A stretch of DNA of 64,000 bases, taken from contig JASUAD010000023.1 in assembly GCA_037013555.1 (NCBI GenBank), forward strand, positions 15,934,001 through 15,998,000, written 5' to 3'. Below are positions 10,653 through 20,914 of this stretch, one piece after another; position 1 is the first letter of the stretch, and each line of letters starts with the position of its first letter. The position numbers and the translations under genes were made by a program. The DNA comes from Sextonia rubra. Its lineage: Eukaryota; Streptophyta; Magnoliopsida; Laurales; Lauraceae. The notes below the pieces were generated by a model, which ran no database searches, was not told where the DNA came from, and saw only the letters and a list, made by a program, of their open reading frames with translations.

Positions 10653-12428
10653 TATGTTAAAGACTGTGACAAGTATAGCAACAACAAAATGGTCACTTTG
10701 CTTGCTTCTCATAGTTTTTAGTTATATTTTTCCTTTTTTTTTCACTAAGTTGGCTAAGTGACCAGGAGTGGAAAAGGACAGAGCACCCACCAAGGATCGA
10801 TCCCTGGTATGTGCTATGGGAATAGATTGCCTATCCACCAAAACAACCCTCTAGTCCCTATCTTTTTCCTATTAACTTTAGTTGTGGAAATGATGGTCCA
10901 CAATCAACTAAATGCATGAAAAATAGATTGGTAAGTAAGCTCGACTAGGAAAATTAGGTTGGGGTAGCGCCGTGTTAGCCTTCTGGAGAGTCCAAACAGG
11001 AACTCCACATCCTGTTTACCTCTTTTCTCTGATAAATAATTGCACACCCACATACGGCCCTTGCCCAAAGGCCCTCACCATTAGCACTAAAGCCATGGAT
11101 TTGATCCATTGTTTTTATAAGCTGCACTCACCATTAACTCTATAGCAAGGAATCAATTCTTGGTTGTTTTTGTAGAAGGAAAGTGCCTCACTATTAAGCT
11201 ACAAGTGGATTGGCAATTGCCACGTCTCATTATTAGCAAGAGAATATTTCCCCTTTAGTGCATGTTTGTATGTATTTGATTAATAGAAACTAAATGCATG
11301 AGCATTCGTGGTCAAATGATATAAGGTGCCAAGGCAAATTTCTTTGTTTCGATCTTCGGTGAGAGTTGAAGGATGCAAGGTAGCAAATGTAGATGTACCC
11401 TTGACTTTCTTAAAATTTAAATTAGTAAGGTGATGACTTCATATTCATTTCAATTAAAGGGTAGGCTAATAATAATCACTTTTATAATCACCTTTGGTTC
11501 TTCATTTTTAACTATTTATGGTGTGTAGATATATATATATATAAGCCCTAGATAACGCTCGTGCCTTTTTAAAAGTGAAAATGCCTCTTTTTGTGACAAA
11601 TAAGAGATTAGGAATGTGGAGAAGCAATTAATGTTACTTTTAAAAGAGGAGAAAAAAAGTACCACATGGCTTGTCCTTCATTGGTGGATAGAAAGAGGGC
11701 AAAAACGCTGGTCTTTAAATGGGGCATTCCTGAAAATCTTTCATATATATGTATAAATATATATATATATATTATAGCAAATCTTAGTGCCTTCAATTTG
11801 TTGAGGGACTAGTCAAAAATATTTTCAAAATTAACGGACTCCTAGTTCAATGCTATTTTAAAAGTAGAACTTAATACCCAATCATCAAGTGCTCGAAGAA
11901 AAGGCGCCTTGGCCCAAACCGAGGATGGTCTGCATTGCTAGAAGTGGGGTGTATTTTTGGGCTAGTACTAACTGTAACCACGCCTAATTTTGCTGACTGA
12001 TTGTTAACTGGGTTGCTTGTAGGCCTATATAGTTAAAGGCCCATCCTGACATATTTAATACATAATATTTGCATATGGACTGGCCTGGCCTACTTTTAAG
12101 CCCTAAGGCTAGTTCTAAGACTGAATTGGACTATAATTAAATGGGCAGTCTTGAACAAGCTTAAGTGGAGACTAATCAAGACCATGCACACCCCCGATCA
12201 TCAAGGACATTTCAACATATACTTAGGATGAGAGAGAAACTTAAGAAAAGTTTTCATGTTTGTTCATCGTCTAACACAAGTTTTTCTCCCCCTTGGGAAC
12301 TATTTCACAACACTTGTGTAGGATTTTTGGCCCTTATCATTCAAGAGAAGGTTCTTTGTCCACTGCCCTAAAAGGTTATAAGACTTGATTTGATGTAGTT
12401 TTTGACGTATTGGCTAGGTCCATGACAT
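10653..12428. other. Pectinesterase intron 1, repeat-derived filler
   Basis: No gene recognised. It contains AT microsatellites (about 11528-11542 and 11756-11773). A stretch at about 11300-11390 weakly recalls a tRNA-derived promoter (GTGGTCAAATGATATAAGG ... GTTTCGATCTTCGG). The sequence just before 12428 may be the end of a decayed LTR (see next entry). Confidence 0.35.
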
Positions 12429-12441
12429 TGGTATTAGAGCC
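12429..12441 (+). other. Primer-binding-site-like sequence of a decayed LTR element
   Basis: TGGTATTAGAGCC follows CATGACA, which resembles an LTR end plus a tRNA-Met primer-binding site. Downstream (12443-12760) is repetitive leader-like sequence (GAGCTAC...GAGTAAGAGC words) without coding domains. No second LTR was found. Confidence 0.35.
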
Positions 12442-15400
12442 TGATTCCATGTTTTAGATTTGAGTCACGAAAAGAGCTACCTGGAATAAACTAAGAGCTT
12501 TCCTAAAAAAAAATGGGCTACCTACTGCTAGAGTAAGAGCCCTCATGGAAAAGGCTACTTGGAGCAGAGTGTGAGCTATTCCAAGAGGAGAAAAGGGCCA
12601 CTTGTTGTGAGAGTAAGAGCTGCCGAAGACATCGCCTGTGAAAGTGTGGTGATTTGTCCACTGCGGAACGTAGTGCTCTATAACACTTTTCAACTGTGTG
12701 AATTGAAAATCCCCATTGCCACGAATGGAAAATCTCACACCACACCTTAGCAGGAGGCCTGTAGGAAAAGAAGCAGTAGTTTGACCACCTTCAAGACTTT
12801 AGCAATTAGCATATCTATCATTGAACGTCAAAACCTATGCGTAGATGCTCTAGATAATCCCCACAATCTTCCCTAATGAAGCATTCAAATATTATATCAA
12901 GAAAAAATACGTCATGGTCCACATTCAATGAGGGCAAGAAGGCAAAATACAATTGGCCTGAGATAGAATTCCCTATCTGGGCCATCATGTTCTTACCATT
13001 CTATCCTTCAACTATCGTTTCAAAAGAACATATATATCATGTATTTTTATACATGCTTTGTATGTATGCAGGGAGCAGGTCACTGTAGACAGACCATTTA
13101 TCTCCCTCCAAGGAGAAGAGCCTCATAATACTATTGTAGAGTATTCTTCTGCTGGTGATATTTTTAACTGCACTTTCTCAGTTATGGCAAATAATTTTGT
13201 GGCCAAAAGGATAAGCTTCAAGGTGAATAAGATCTTGAAGACTTTATATATATATATATATTTATTATGAATTGGCATGGGGTAATCTTCATGTTTCGCT
13301 AATTACTCGTGTTAAAAATGTCCGTTCTTGCTATCAGAACAATTACAATAATCCACTAGTACAAGAAAATCAGCTTTAGCAGGCAGTTGCACTGAGGGTG
13401 AGAGCAGACGAGGTTGCTTTCTATGAATGTCAAATTATTGGTGTACAAGATACATAATCTATAAAGATACTTTAGCAATGCCTATAGAGAATGTTCAAAA
13501 ATTAGAAGAAATTAAAGAAAGAATCCTTTACAAAAGTGATTTAACTCATTTAGTAGAACAAAATAATTATACAAACATCAATCTTCATACTATCAGCTAA
13601 CAAACTGGTAGAATTGAAAATATCCTAAAGTTATATGATACACCTCTACAAAAGATAATCAAGAAACAATCTTTAGGTTTTCAAGGTGGATCCCTTAAAG
13701 ATCTAAAGTTAGTGAAAAACCTTTAAAGTTTTTAAATGAATTTATAAATCAATTATCATACACTTTTACCAATTTAAAATTGCAAGATAAAAATAAAGAA
13801 AAAACTATAAATGTTTTAGTTTCAACTTCTAAAGTTTCAAGTTAGACTCAGATTGTTCTGACTCTAACTCTAATTCACTAGAAGAAAATTCTGATTTAGA
13901 ATCTGATAAGAATAAAGATCATTTTAAAAATCAAGAACAAGAAAAATCTAAAAATCAAAATAAAGATCAAGAATCTTTACAACTTAATAGAATCTTTAAA
14001 AGACAAAAACCAACATTTTATACATCTAAAACAAGAAATTATTATCCTAGACAGTCTCCAACTGATCTTCGGTTTAAAGAAAATGTTAAAATAGATGGTG
14101 TTTGTTTTGATGGTTCTACTGTCTTGATGGTTCTATTGTCTACAAATGGAATCTAGCGATTTATCAGAATATCAAATTCTTCAAGTATGCCAACACATAA
14201 CAATTATGCCAACACATAACAATTTATGTGTCTACTGTCATAGCTGCTGGTAATGATCAAAGACATGCAATAAATGTTGTTATCCTTGGTTTTAATGGAC
14301 AATTAAATGGTTGGTGGGAGAAATATCTCATTGAAGAACAAAGATAAGCTATACAAACAACTATAAAAAGAGATCATACATGAACTCCTGTTATAAATCC
14401 TCAAGGTCATCATATACAAGATTCTGTCTACATACTTATTACCAATATTATTAAACATTTGCTGGTAATTATATGAATGTGGAAGAAAAAATAAAGAATC
14501 AATTAATCTACTTAACCTGCCCAACGTTATTTGATTTTTGTTGGTATGAAGATGTTTTTTTATCAAAACTTTATACAATTGATTCAAATAATTTAGAACT
14601 TTGGAAAGAAAAATTCATCTCAGGGTCTTCCTAAACTTTTTATAGAAAAAGTTAGAGAAAAATTAAAATATGAAAATCATGGAAATCTTACTTATGAACA
14701 TTATACATATGAAGATTTAATTCAGAAGATTAATAAAGATGGATTTTCATTATGCAATGAATTAAAACTCAAGTAACAAATTGAAAAGAAAAAGCATGTT
14801 GGCGAGTATGAACTTGGTAATTTTTGCTTTCAATTTGACATGGAACCTTTAATAAGTCTAAAAGAAAATCTTTAAAATGAAATTATCAAAAAAGGAAATC
14901 TAAACATTTTTCTACTCCAACTTATTATGTTCCTTATAAAAGATACCATAAAAAATCTCACCATAATGGATCTTATAAAAATTATACAAAGAGTAATCCA
15001 TCTTTTTCTCATGAAAAGAAAAAAGAAATACAAAGTTATATTATAAAGAAAAAGACACATTGCTCCAAATTGTCCTAAAAAAAATAAAGACTGAAAAAGA
15101 AATTAAGACTATTCTAAAAGGATCTTCATCCTCCTCTCAAGATTCATCTGGAAATTTAGATATAAAATCTTTTTTTCTCATCAGATACATGTCCTTACAA
15201 CATCCCAAATAGTGAAATTCAGTATGAATCAACTTCTTCCTTTTTATCTTTAAACATTTTTTTTGCATCAGAAGAAATGATGATAGAAATGTTTAAAAAT
15301 ATTAAAGATGAAAAATTAAAAAATAAATATTTTTAAAAACTATAGAATATGTAAAAAGGAACTAAAACCCAAAAAGCTAAAGCTTCTACATAAAAATTCC

Positions 15401-15756
15401 TTCCTGAACATTTCAGTAAAAAAGTTGTTCTTGATAGAATAAAAGACCAACAAGCTTTCTCAAAACCCTCTATCCAAGATCTTTATAAAGAAATTAACAA
15501 TCAAAATATAGAAATAAAGTAGCTAAAATAAAGCCTAAATGGAATACAAGATCTCAAACGACGTGTTGAAACTCTTAAATTTCATCATGATATTATTAAA
15601 CCGTTTAAAGAAGATAATGAAAACTCAAAAGATAATCCAGGTTTATTCAGTGACGATGTCAATGGATTTTTTAACTCATTAACTATAAATCGAATTCAAA
15701 AATGGAAAACTCAAGTTTCCATAAAGATCAAAGACTTCTCTATTAAAGCCCTATGC

Positions 15757-16173
15757 TTGCTAGACATTGGTGCAGATGTAAACATTATTAGAGAAGGCTC
15801 AATTCCAACAAGATACTATCAAACGACTAATCATCATCTTAGCCTAGCTACTGCTAATCAAAAGATGTACATCAACTATAAATTAAATAATGCTCATGTT
15901 TGTAAAAATGAAAAATGCATACAAACTAATTCCATAATTGGAAAAGGTTTAACCAATGATGTTATTCTTGGCAATCGCTTTTTACAATTAATACAACCGT
16001 TTCAGGTTGATTCTTCAAGTCTAAAAACTATTTTAGACGACAAAGAATTAATCTTTGATTTTGTTGATTCATTTTTTGTTCGACAAACTAATCTCATTCA
16101 GAATCATATCTCCTATAAAGAAAAACAAATTGCATATCTTCAAGATGACATAAATTCATTAAGAATTGAATAA
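15757..16173 (+). pseudogene. Pararetrovirus aspartic protease region
   Basis: An open frame of 138 codons carries a retroviral-type protease signature near its start (leucine-rich strand followed by Asp-Ile-Gly-Ala instead of the more usual Asp-Thr/Ser-Gly) and a later ILGNRF segment matching the family's second conserved strand. It is followed directly by a stop and then the reverse transcriptase region. It is one of the longest surviving frames in this insertion, but lies between broken segments. Confidence 0.65.
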
Positions 16174-16279
16174 CAATTAACTAAACCAGACTTTCAAAAA
16201 GAATTGAGTAGTTATCAAAAAGCTCTTGAAACGGAATGTTGTTTAGTTCTTCATTCTACCTTTTGGCATAGGAAACACT

Positions 16280-17620
16280 ATATTGTTTCTCTTCCATAAA
16301 TTAACATCTTAAACTCATATTCCTACAAAAGCTCGTCTTACTCTGATGAATAAAGATCTTCTTCGTTTTTGTAATCAAGAAATCAATGATCTTCTTGCTA
16401 AAAAAACTCTTTCAAAAATCACAATCCCCTTAGAGTTGTGCAGTGTTTTATGTTAATAAAGCGCCCGAATAAGAACGAGAAATTCCCTGTCTTATTTTCA
16501 ACTGCAAGCCTTAAAATAAAGTCTTAAAATCTATAAGATATCTAATTCCAAATAAAACTAATCTTATTAATCGTCTCTCTGGTGCCTTTGTTTTTTTTTT
16601 TTTCCAAATTTCATCTTAAATCAAGTTTTTGGCAAATTCAAATCACCCCGGAGGAGAGGTATAAAACTGCATTCATTGTTCCCTTTGAACATTTTGAATA
16701 GAATGCTACACTATTTGGTTTAAAAAATGCTCCTTCAGAATTTTAACGAATAATGAATGAAATTTTCAATCAACATCAAGCTTTTAGTTTCGTTTATATA
16801 GATGACATTCTTGTGTTTTCAAAATCCATTGGTGACCATTGGAAACATTTGAATACTTTCAAAATTTTAGTCATAAAAAATGGACTTCTTTTTCTTTAAA
16901 GAAAACGAAACTCTTTCAAACAATGGTTTTAAAATAAAAAAGGAACCATTTCTCCAGTACAAATAGTTCTTAAGTTTCCTTCTCAATTTCCTGATTAAAT
17001 TCTTGATACAGAACAATTACAACGTTTTTTTAGGATGCTTCAATTATGTTTCAAACTTTTATAAAGACTTTGCTAAGTGAAATAAACTTTTACACAATTG
17101 CCTAACTGAAAAGCCTAAAGAATGGTCTCCTGCCCACACAAAAGCTCTTAAAACCATCAAACAAAAAGTTCAAAATTTACCTTGCTTAACTATTCCACAT
17201 CCAGAATTACAAAAAATAATCTAAACTGATGCATATGAAATAGGTTATGGAGGAATCCTTTTGCTAAAAAACCTTTTAGGCAAAGAAGAAATTATTAGGT
17301 TTAAGTCTGAGAATTGGAATCCCACTTAGCAAAATTATTCAACCATTAAGAGGGAAATTTCATCCATTGTCAACTGCATCATGAAATTTTAGAGTGATCC
17401 TTTAAATCAAAGGTTTTTATTAAGGATAGATTACAAATTTGATAAAGAAATTATCCAAAAAGACGTCAAAAATCTTACTGCCAAGCAGATCCTTGCTAGA
17501 TGGTAAGCTTTATTGGCTATTTTTTATTTTGATATTGATTATATTCCAGGAAAAAATAATTCACTTCTTGATTATTTATCTTGTGAATTTCTACAGGGAA
17601 AAAGCAACAAACAAAGATGT
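16280..17620 (+). pseudogene. Pararetrovirus reverse transcriptase and RNase H, broken
   Basis: The reverse-transcriptase active-site box (Tyr-Ile-Asp-Asp) is encoded at 16795-16806, preceded by the usual FGLKNAPSEF-type motif. RNase H similarity is seen around 17223-17260 and at its end near 17505-17610 (DIDYIPGKNNSLLDYLSCEF). Many stops and at least several frameshifts separate the pieces, including a stop between the two conserved halves of the polymerase. No integrase follows RNase H, which separates this from Gypsy elements. Not functional. Confidence 0.8.
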
Positions 17621-17799
17621 GACCTTGGCCTTTGTTACCTTTTTCTTCATTCTCCCAATGAAAAAGCTTCTATAATCAAGAATACACTACCTTTATCCAA
17701 AAATTCCAGTTGTAATTATTTAGAACTATGGGGAGCCGGCCACTACCTCTAACATATCCTAATTTTAAAGCCAACCCAGCCCTGTTCCTAAAAAACATC

Positions 17800-18790
17800 A
17801 AGCATCATCTCCATCCCAATACTTTACCAATAAAGTTCCATTAAGAATCTATGCACTATACACTTCCTTTTATGAAGAAACAATTTTTACTAAGCAAATT
17901 ATTTAAGCCATATTTTCTCTAGAATGTTTGTTTATACAGCCTCTTGATTATAGAGTCTACGAGCATATCCTTATTCGTAATGGAAGTTGCTCTATTGATC
18001 ATACGGATACTTTTAAGACTTCTCATTATAATGCTCTTTCTACAAACATTATGATCTAGTATTCTAAAATTAAAGTTCTAAACATCCTCTCTATTGAAAA
18101 TTGGGGACAACCTCTTCATATGCTTCAAAGAATTGATCAAGACCTTATTTTCAATTATTATGATTATATAGCTACTTGGAAAGTCATTCTGTTTTATCGA
18201 AACTCTTCTTTCTAGCATTCTTGGTTTATCATATTCAAATTCGCTCATCCAAACAAAATACCTATTCGTTTTTCTCCCAATTTTGGATTCCCTTTGGAGC
18301 TACCAAATACATTTTACCTCCTTCTACCCATAAAGCCTATGAGTTGTATTTAGCATCTCTCAAAGCATCTATCAAGTCTGACAATAAACTTCTTTATCAA
18401 TATTTACAATTTGCAACTGTGCCATATATAGCTATGTAATTTTTCCTTTCTTTTGATTTCCCATGGATATTGAAATGGAATTTTTATAAAGAAACGGACT
18501 TCAGCCCTCCATCATTATCAAGACTGATTTCTATAAAGTCTTGGGGCCAATTTGATTATTCAACATTAGCTCAATATGAATCCACTCATCAAGCTATAAA
18601 AGACACCATTTTTTGAAGTCATGAGGACTCCAGAAAAAGAAAAAGAGAGATTATATTCAGTGAGTGAAAATAGGAAAACTTATTGTTCATCATCCCCTTC
18701 TGCTCTTTTTGATGCCGCAGATCGCTTATAGCTCAAAAAAGACATTGAAAATGAAATTATTGAATAAATTAAAAAAGAAAGGTCATCTGA
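17800..18790 (+). pseudogene. Downstream open-frame region of the pararetrovirus, function unknown
   Basis: A broken coding region after RNase H. The longest intact part (18176-18439) includes QFWIPFGATKYILPPSTHKA, and a later piece near 18455 reads FPWILKWNF, followed by a segment with a tryptophan-rich SWGQFDY motif. I recognise this as a type of protein found next to caulimovirid-like polymerases in plant genomes, but I cannot name its role. Confidence 0.45.
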
Positions 18791-19221
18791 AAGTTCATAG
18801 TTAATTTTTGGACAATGGCTTTAATATCTTTGGGACAGTAATCCCTTTGAAACCCTTGATCTTGATAATGATGAAGGACTGCATGATGACAATCAAAGTG
18901 AACTTGAAGAATTCATTTGTCAAAAGAAAAGGAAAGGAAAAAAAAACAAAGAATTCCATCTCCAGTCATCAAGAAGCTTCAAGATCCTCTATCCAGCTGA
19001 CTAGACATATAGCCCCCATTATTAAGAGAAAAACAAAAGTCACTGTTCACTGGTCACTATTTTGCTACAATTCCCGATAGAACTGTTCATCTACAGTACC
19101 ACCGTCGAACTTAAACTATTTTGAAGTCCAGATTTATCCAGAGTCAAGCCCCCTCAGCAAATGAAATGCAAATTTAATCTACATACAGCTGTATTGAAAT
19201 TCAAATTCAGTTTCGCAAAGC

Positions 19222-19229
19222 TATAAATA
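19222..19229 (+). promoter_or_regulatory. Putative pregenomic-RNA TATA box of the pararetrovirus
   Basis: TATAAATA is followed about 25-30 bp later by a plausible transcript start and a pyrimidine-rich leader (CACCCTCTCATCCTCTCATC). The position after the last coding region fits the intergenic promoter of a caulimovirid genome. Confidence 0.5.
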
Positions 19230-19340
19230 GATAAAGCCTCTCATTGTAATGGCAAGAGCTACTAGGGTTAGTACCTAGTCTAGTCTTGCTTTCACCCTCT
19301 CATCCTCTCATCTCCCTTCGGTTTTATGAAGAAAGACAAA

Positions 19341-20460
19341 GAAATGACAGCAAAGTTGTTTATGCATCTTTTTTTTTTTTTTATAAAAATACCCAATTGA
19401 TGATATCATTGCGCTCGTGAAACTTTTCTTCTTCTTTGATGGTAATAGATTTTGACCTTCTTATGCTCACCCCATGCTCACCTAATGTCTAATAAAATTA
19501 AAGAAAACCTTCTTGCATGTTTTGCACTAGTATTTATTCCTCCATCTAGGACAAATTCTTGTATTTTTGTTCTCTTCCTACTCTTCTTCACACTCCATCA
19601 ATTTCTGCTCATCTTCTTCAAATTCCTCAAATCGGGTTTCCTTTAAAATTTCTCATCCAAATGTCTTTGGAAAGCATCATAAGAGAGACAACCACATCCT
19701 CTTCTAGGTTGGTGTCCGAAACGGAGCTTGTCTGCTCTATTTTTGGCTTTGGCTTCGATGAGCAAATACTACATTAATTTCATAAAAATAACCCAAAAAG
19801 AACTTAGGTAGAGAGCCTCATTTTCCACTACAGGGAAAAGAAACAAAATCTACAAATTCAAAAGTAAAACAATGAAGAATATCAGACTCAATCAGGGCTC
19901 AAACATGTAAGATCCAATCCAAACCTATAAGGGTAAAGAATGACAAATACGAATCTAATCCAAAATCAACCTCACAACCTGCCAAGAAAGCATAGAAATA
20001 AACATAAAGCAAGCCAATTCAGAAAAGAAACATCACTATCAATAAGCCAAAAACAACATCCAAATGCCATCTATATCCAAACATGATTTTATCACATCCT
20101 ATAATTAGAAAATAATAATACCTACCTTTCAAGAAAAGAGATAGGGAATACCAAATAAAGTAGATGATATTTAATAAACTGTAAAAAAAAAAATTGATTC
20201 GATGACAACAACCCATCAAAGAAAATCTAAGAAAAAAAAGTTGCAAGAAATTAATGATGTCAGTACCATCAACAAACTAAATAATATTGTCAACTAAGTT
20301 AATGCTATCACTATTTTAATAATGGTTATTAGAAAAATATAAGAACAACTTTGCAATCATGTCATTATTTTTCTTCATAAAATCATTTAATTAGAGTTAG
20401 AGGTCAATTATCTTGTAAAAGGCCCTTTTATTATTCGAACTCCTACTTTGATTAGTTTTT
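19341..20460. other. Intergenic, no feature recognised
   Basis: AT-rich sequence with a T-run (19369-19382). Open stretches here are short and match nothing I recognise. No further pectinesterase exons were found here. Confidence 0.5.
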
Positions 20461-20470
20461 ATAATAAATA

Positions 20471-20655
20471 TGACGTCACAGTTCGGCCCCAATGAAATCA
20501 GCAACTATACCAAAGCAGGCCGAGCCGTCCACCACCACCATTGTCATCATCTACTCATGTCTGGACGCTTCTCATGACATGAAACTCCGCGTCATAGCTT
20601 CTGACGTGTCACGATGTCATTGGTCTTTCCACGTGGCATGAAATGCCATTGGTCG
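20471..20655 (+). promoter_or_regulatory. Calnexin promoter: cluster of UPR/bZIP-type elements
   Basis: Within 185 bp and 260-445 bp before the start codon lie TGACGTCA (20471-20478), TGACGTGTCA (20602-20611), and ATTGGTCTTTCCACGTGG (20619-20636), which combines a reversed CCAAT box with a CCACGTGG G-box. A second ATTGG lies at 20648-20652. ER-stress elements of plants (ERSE, P-UPRE) are built from CCAAT/ATTGG and CCACG or TGACGTG parts bound by bZIP28/bZIP60 with NF-Y. The spacing here is not an exact consensus match. The link to ER stress is inferred from these motifs plus the identity of the gene. Confidence 0.6.
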
Positions 20656-20914
20656 AACCCACACTCGGCCTCCGTGTTTTATTCTCATCTCGATCCGTTT
20701 CTCAATTCGCACTTTGCAGATCGTCCCCAGATCGTGCTCTCGCTTGCATGAACTTCTCATCTCATCCGTTGATTCTCGGTGAGATCTGATCCGTCCATCA
20801 TCTCTTCAACGCTTCCTGTCCGTCAGATCTCATCATTTCTTCCTCTCCCGTCTCTACTCCCCCTGCCTCCATTTGCTGCCTTTCTCCATCACGTTAGGGT
20901 TTTGGGAGATTTCG

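Larger units (their letters stand above)
9231..13454 (+). pseudogene. Truncated pectin methylesterase (pectinesterase) gene, exons 1-3 only
   Basis: Family role: de-esterifies cell-wall homogalacturonan. Exon 1 (9231-9418) begins with ATG and a hydrophobic signal peptide (MEFLGFFFFFISICWARQA), then INVDLTGHGDFTKLQDAINS and RPGTY, a standard pectinesterase N-terminus. Exon 2 (13072-13222) gives VTVDRPFISLQGEE and NFVAKRISFK. Exon 3 (from 13338) gives AVALRVRADEVAFYECQIIG and then VQDT. The inferred splice sites keep one frame. There is a TAG at 13377-13379, and the similarity stops at 13454, where pararetrovirus sequence starts. The rest of the catalytic beta-helix is absent. Intron 1 (9419-13071) is swollen by repeats. 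The gene is dead; whether the stop or the insertion came first is unknown. Confidence 0.88.
13455..19340 (+). mobile_element. Degenerate endogenous pararetrovirus (Caulimoviridae-like)
   Basis: There are no LTRs. Reading on the plus strand, the order is a lysine-rich capsid/movement-type region (about 13.46-15.7 kb), aspartic protease (15.76-16.17 kb), reverse transcriptase (16.3-17.1 kb), RNase H (17.2-17.62 kb), a further downstream open-frame region (17.8-18.8 kb), then a TATA promoter near 19222. This order, the absence of integrase and the terminal promoter fit a caulimovirid, and a florendovirus- or petuvirus-like genus is a guess. Stops and frameshifts occur throughout, so it is an old inactive copy. 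The left edge is placed where pectinesterase similarity ends; the right edge is approximate. Confidence 0.75.

Noticed and set aside
11300..11390. tRNA-like A and B box words in pectinesterase intron 1
   Set aside because: No folded tRNA, tail or target duplication could be made out; the match is too weak to call a SINE.
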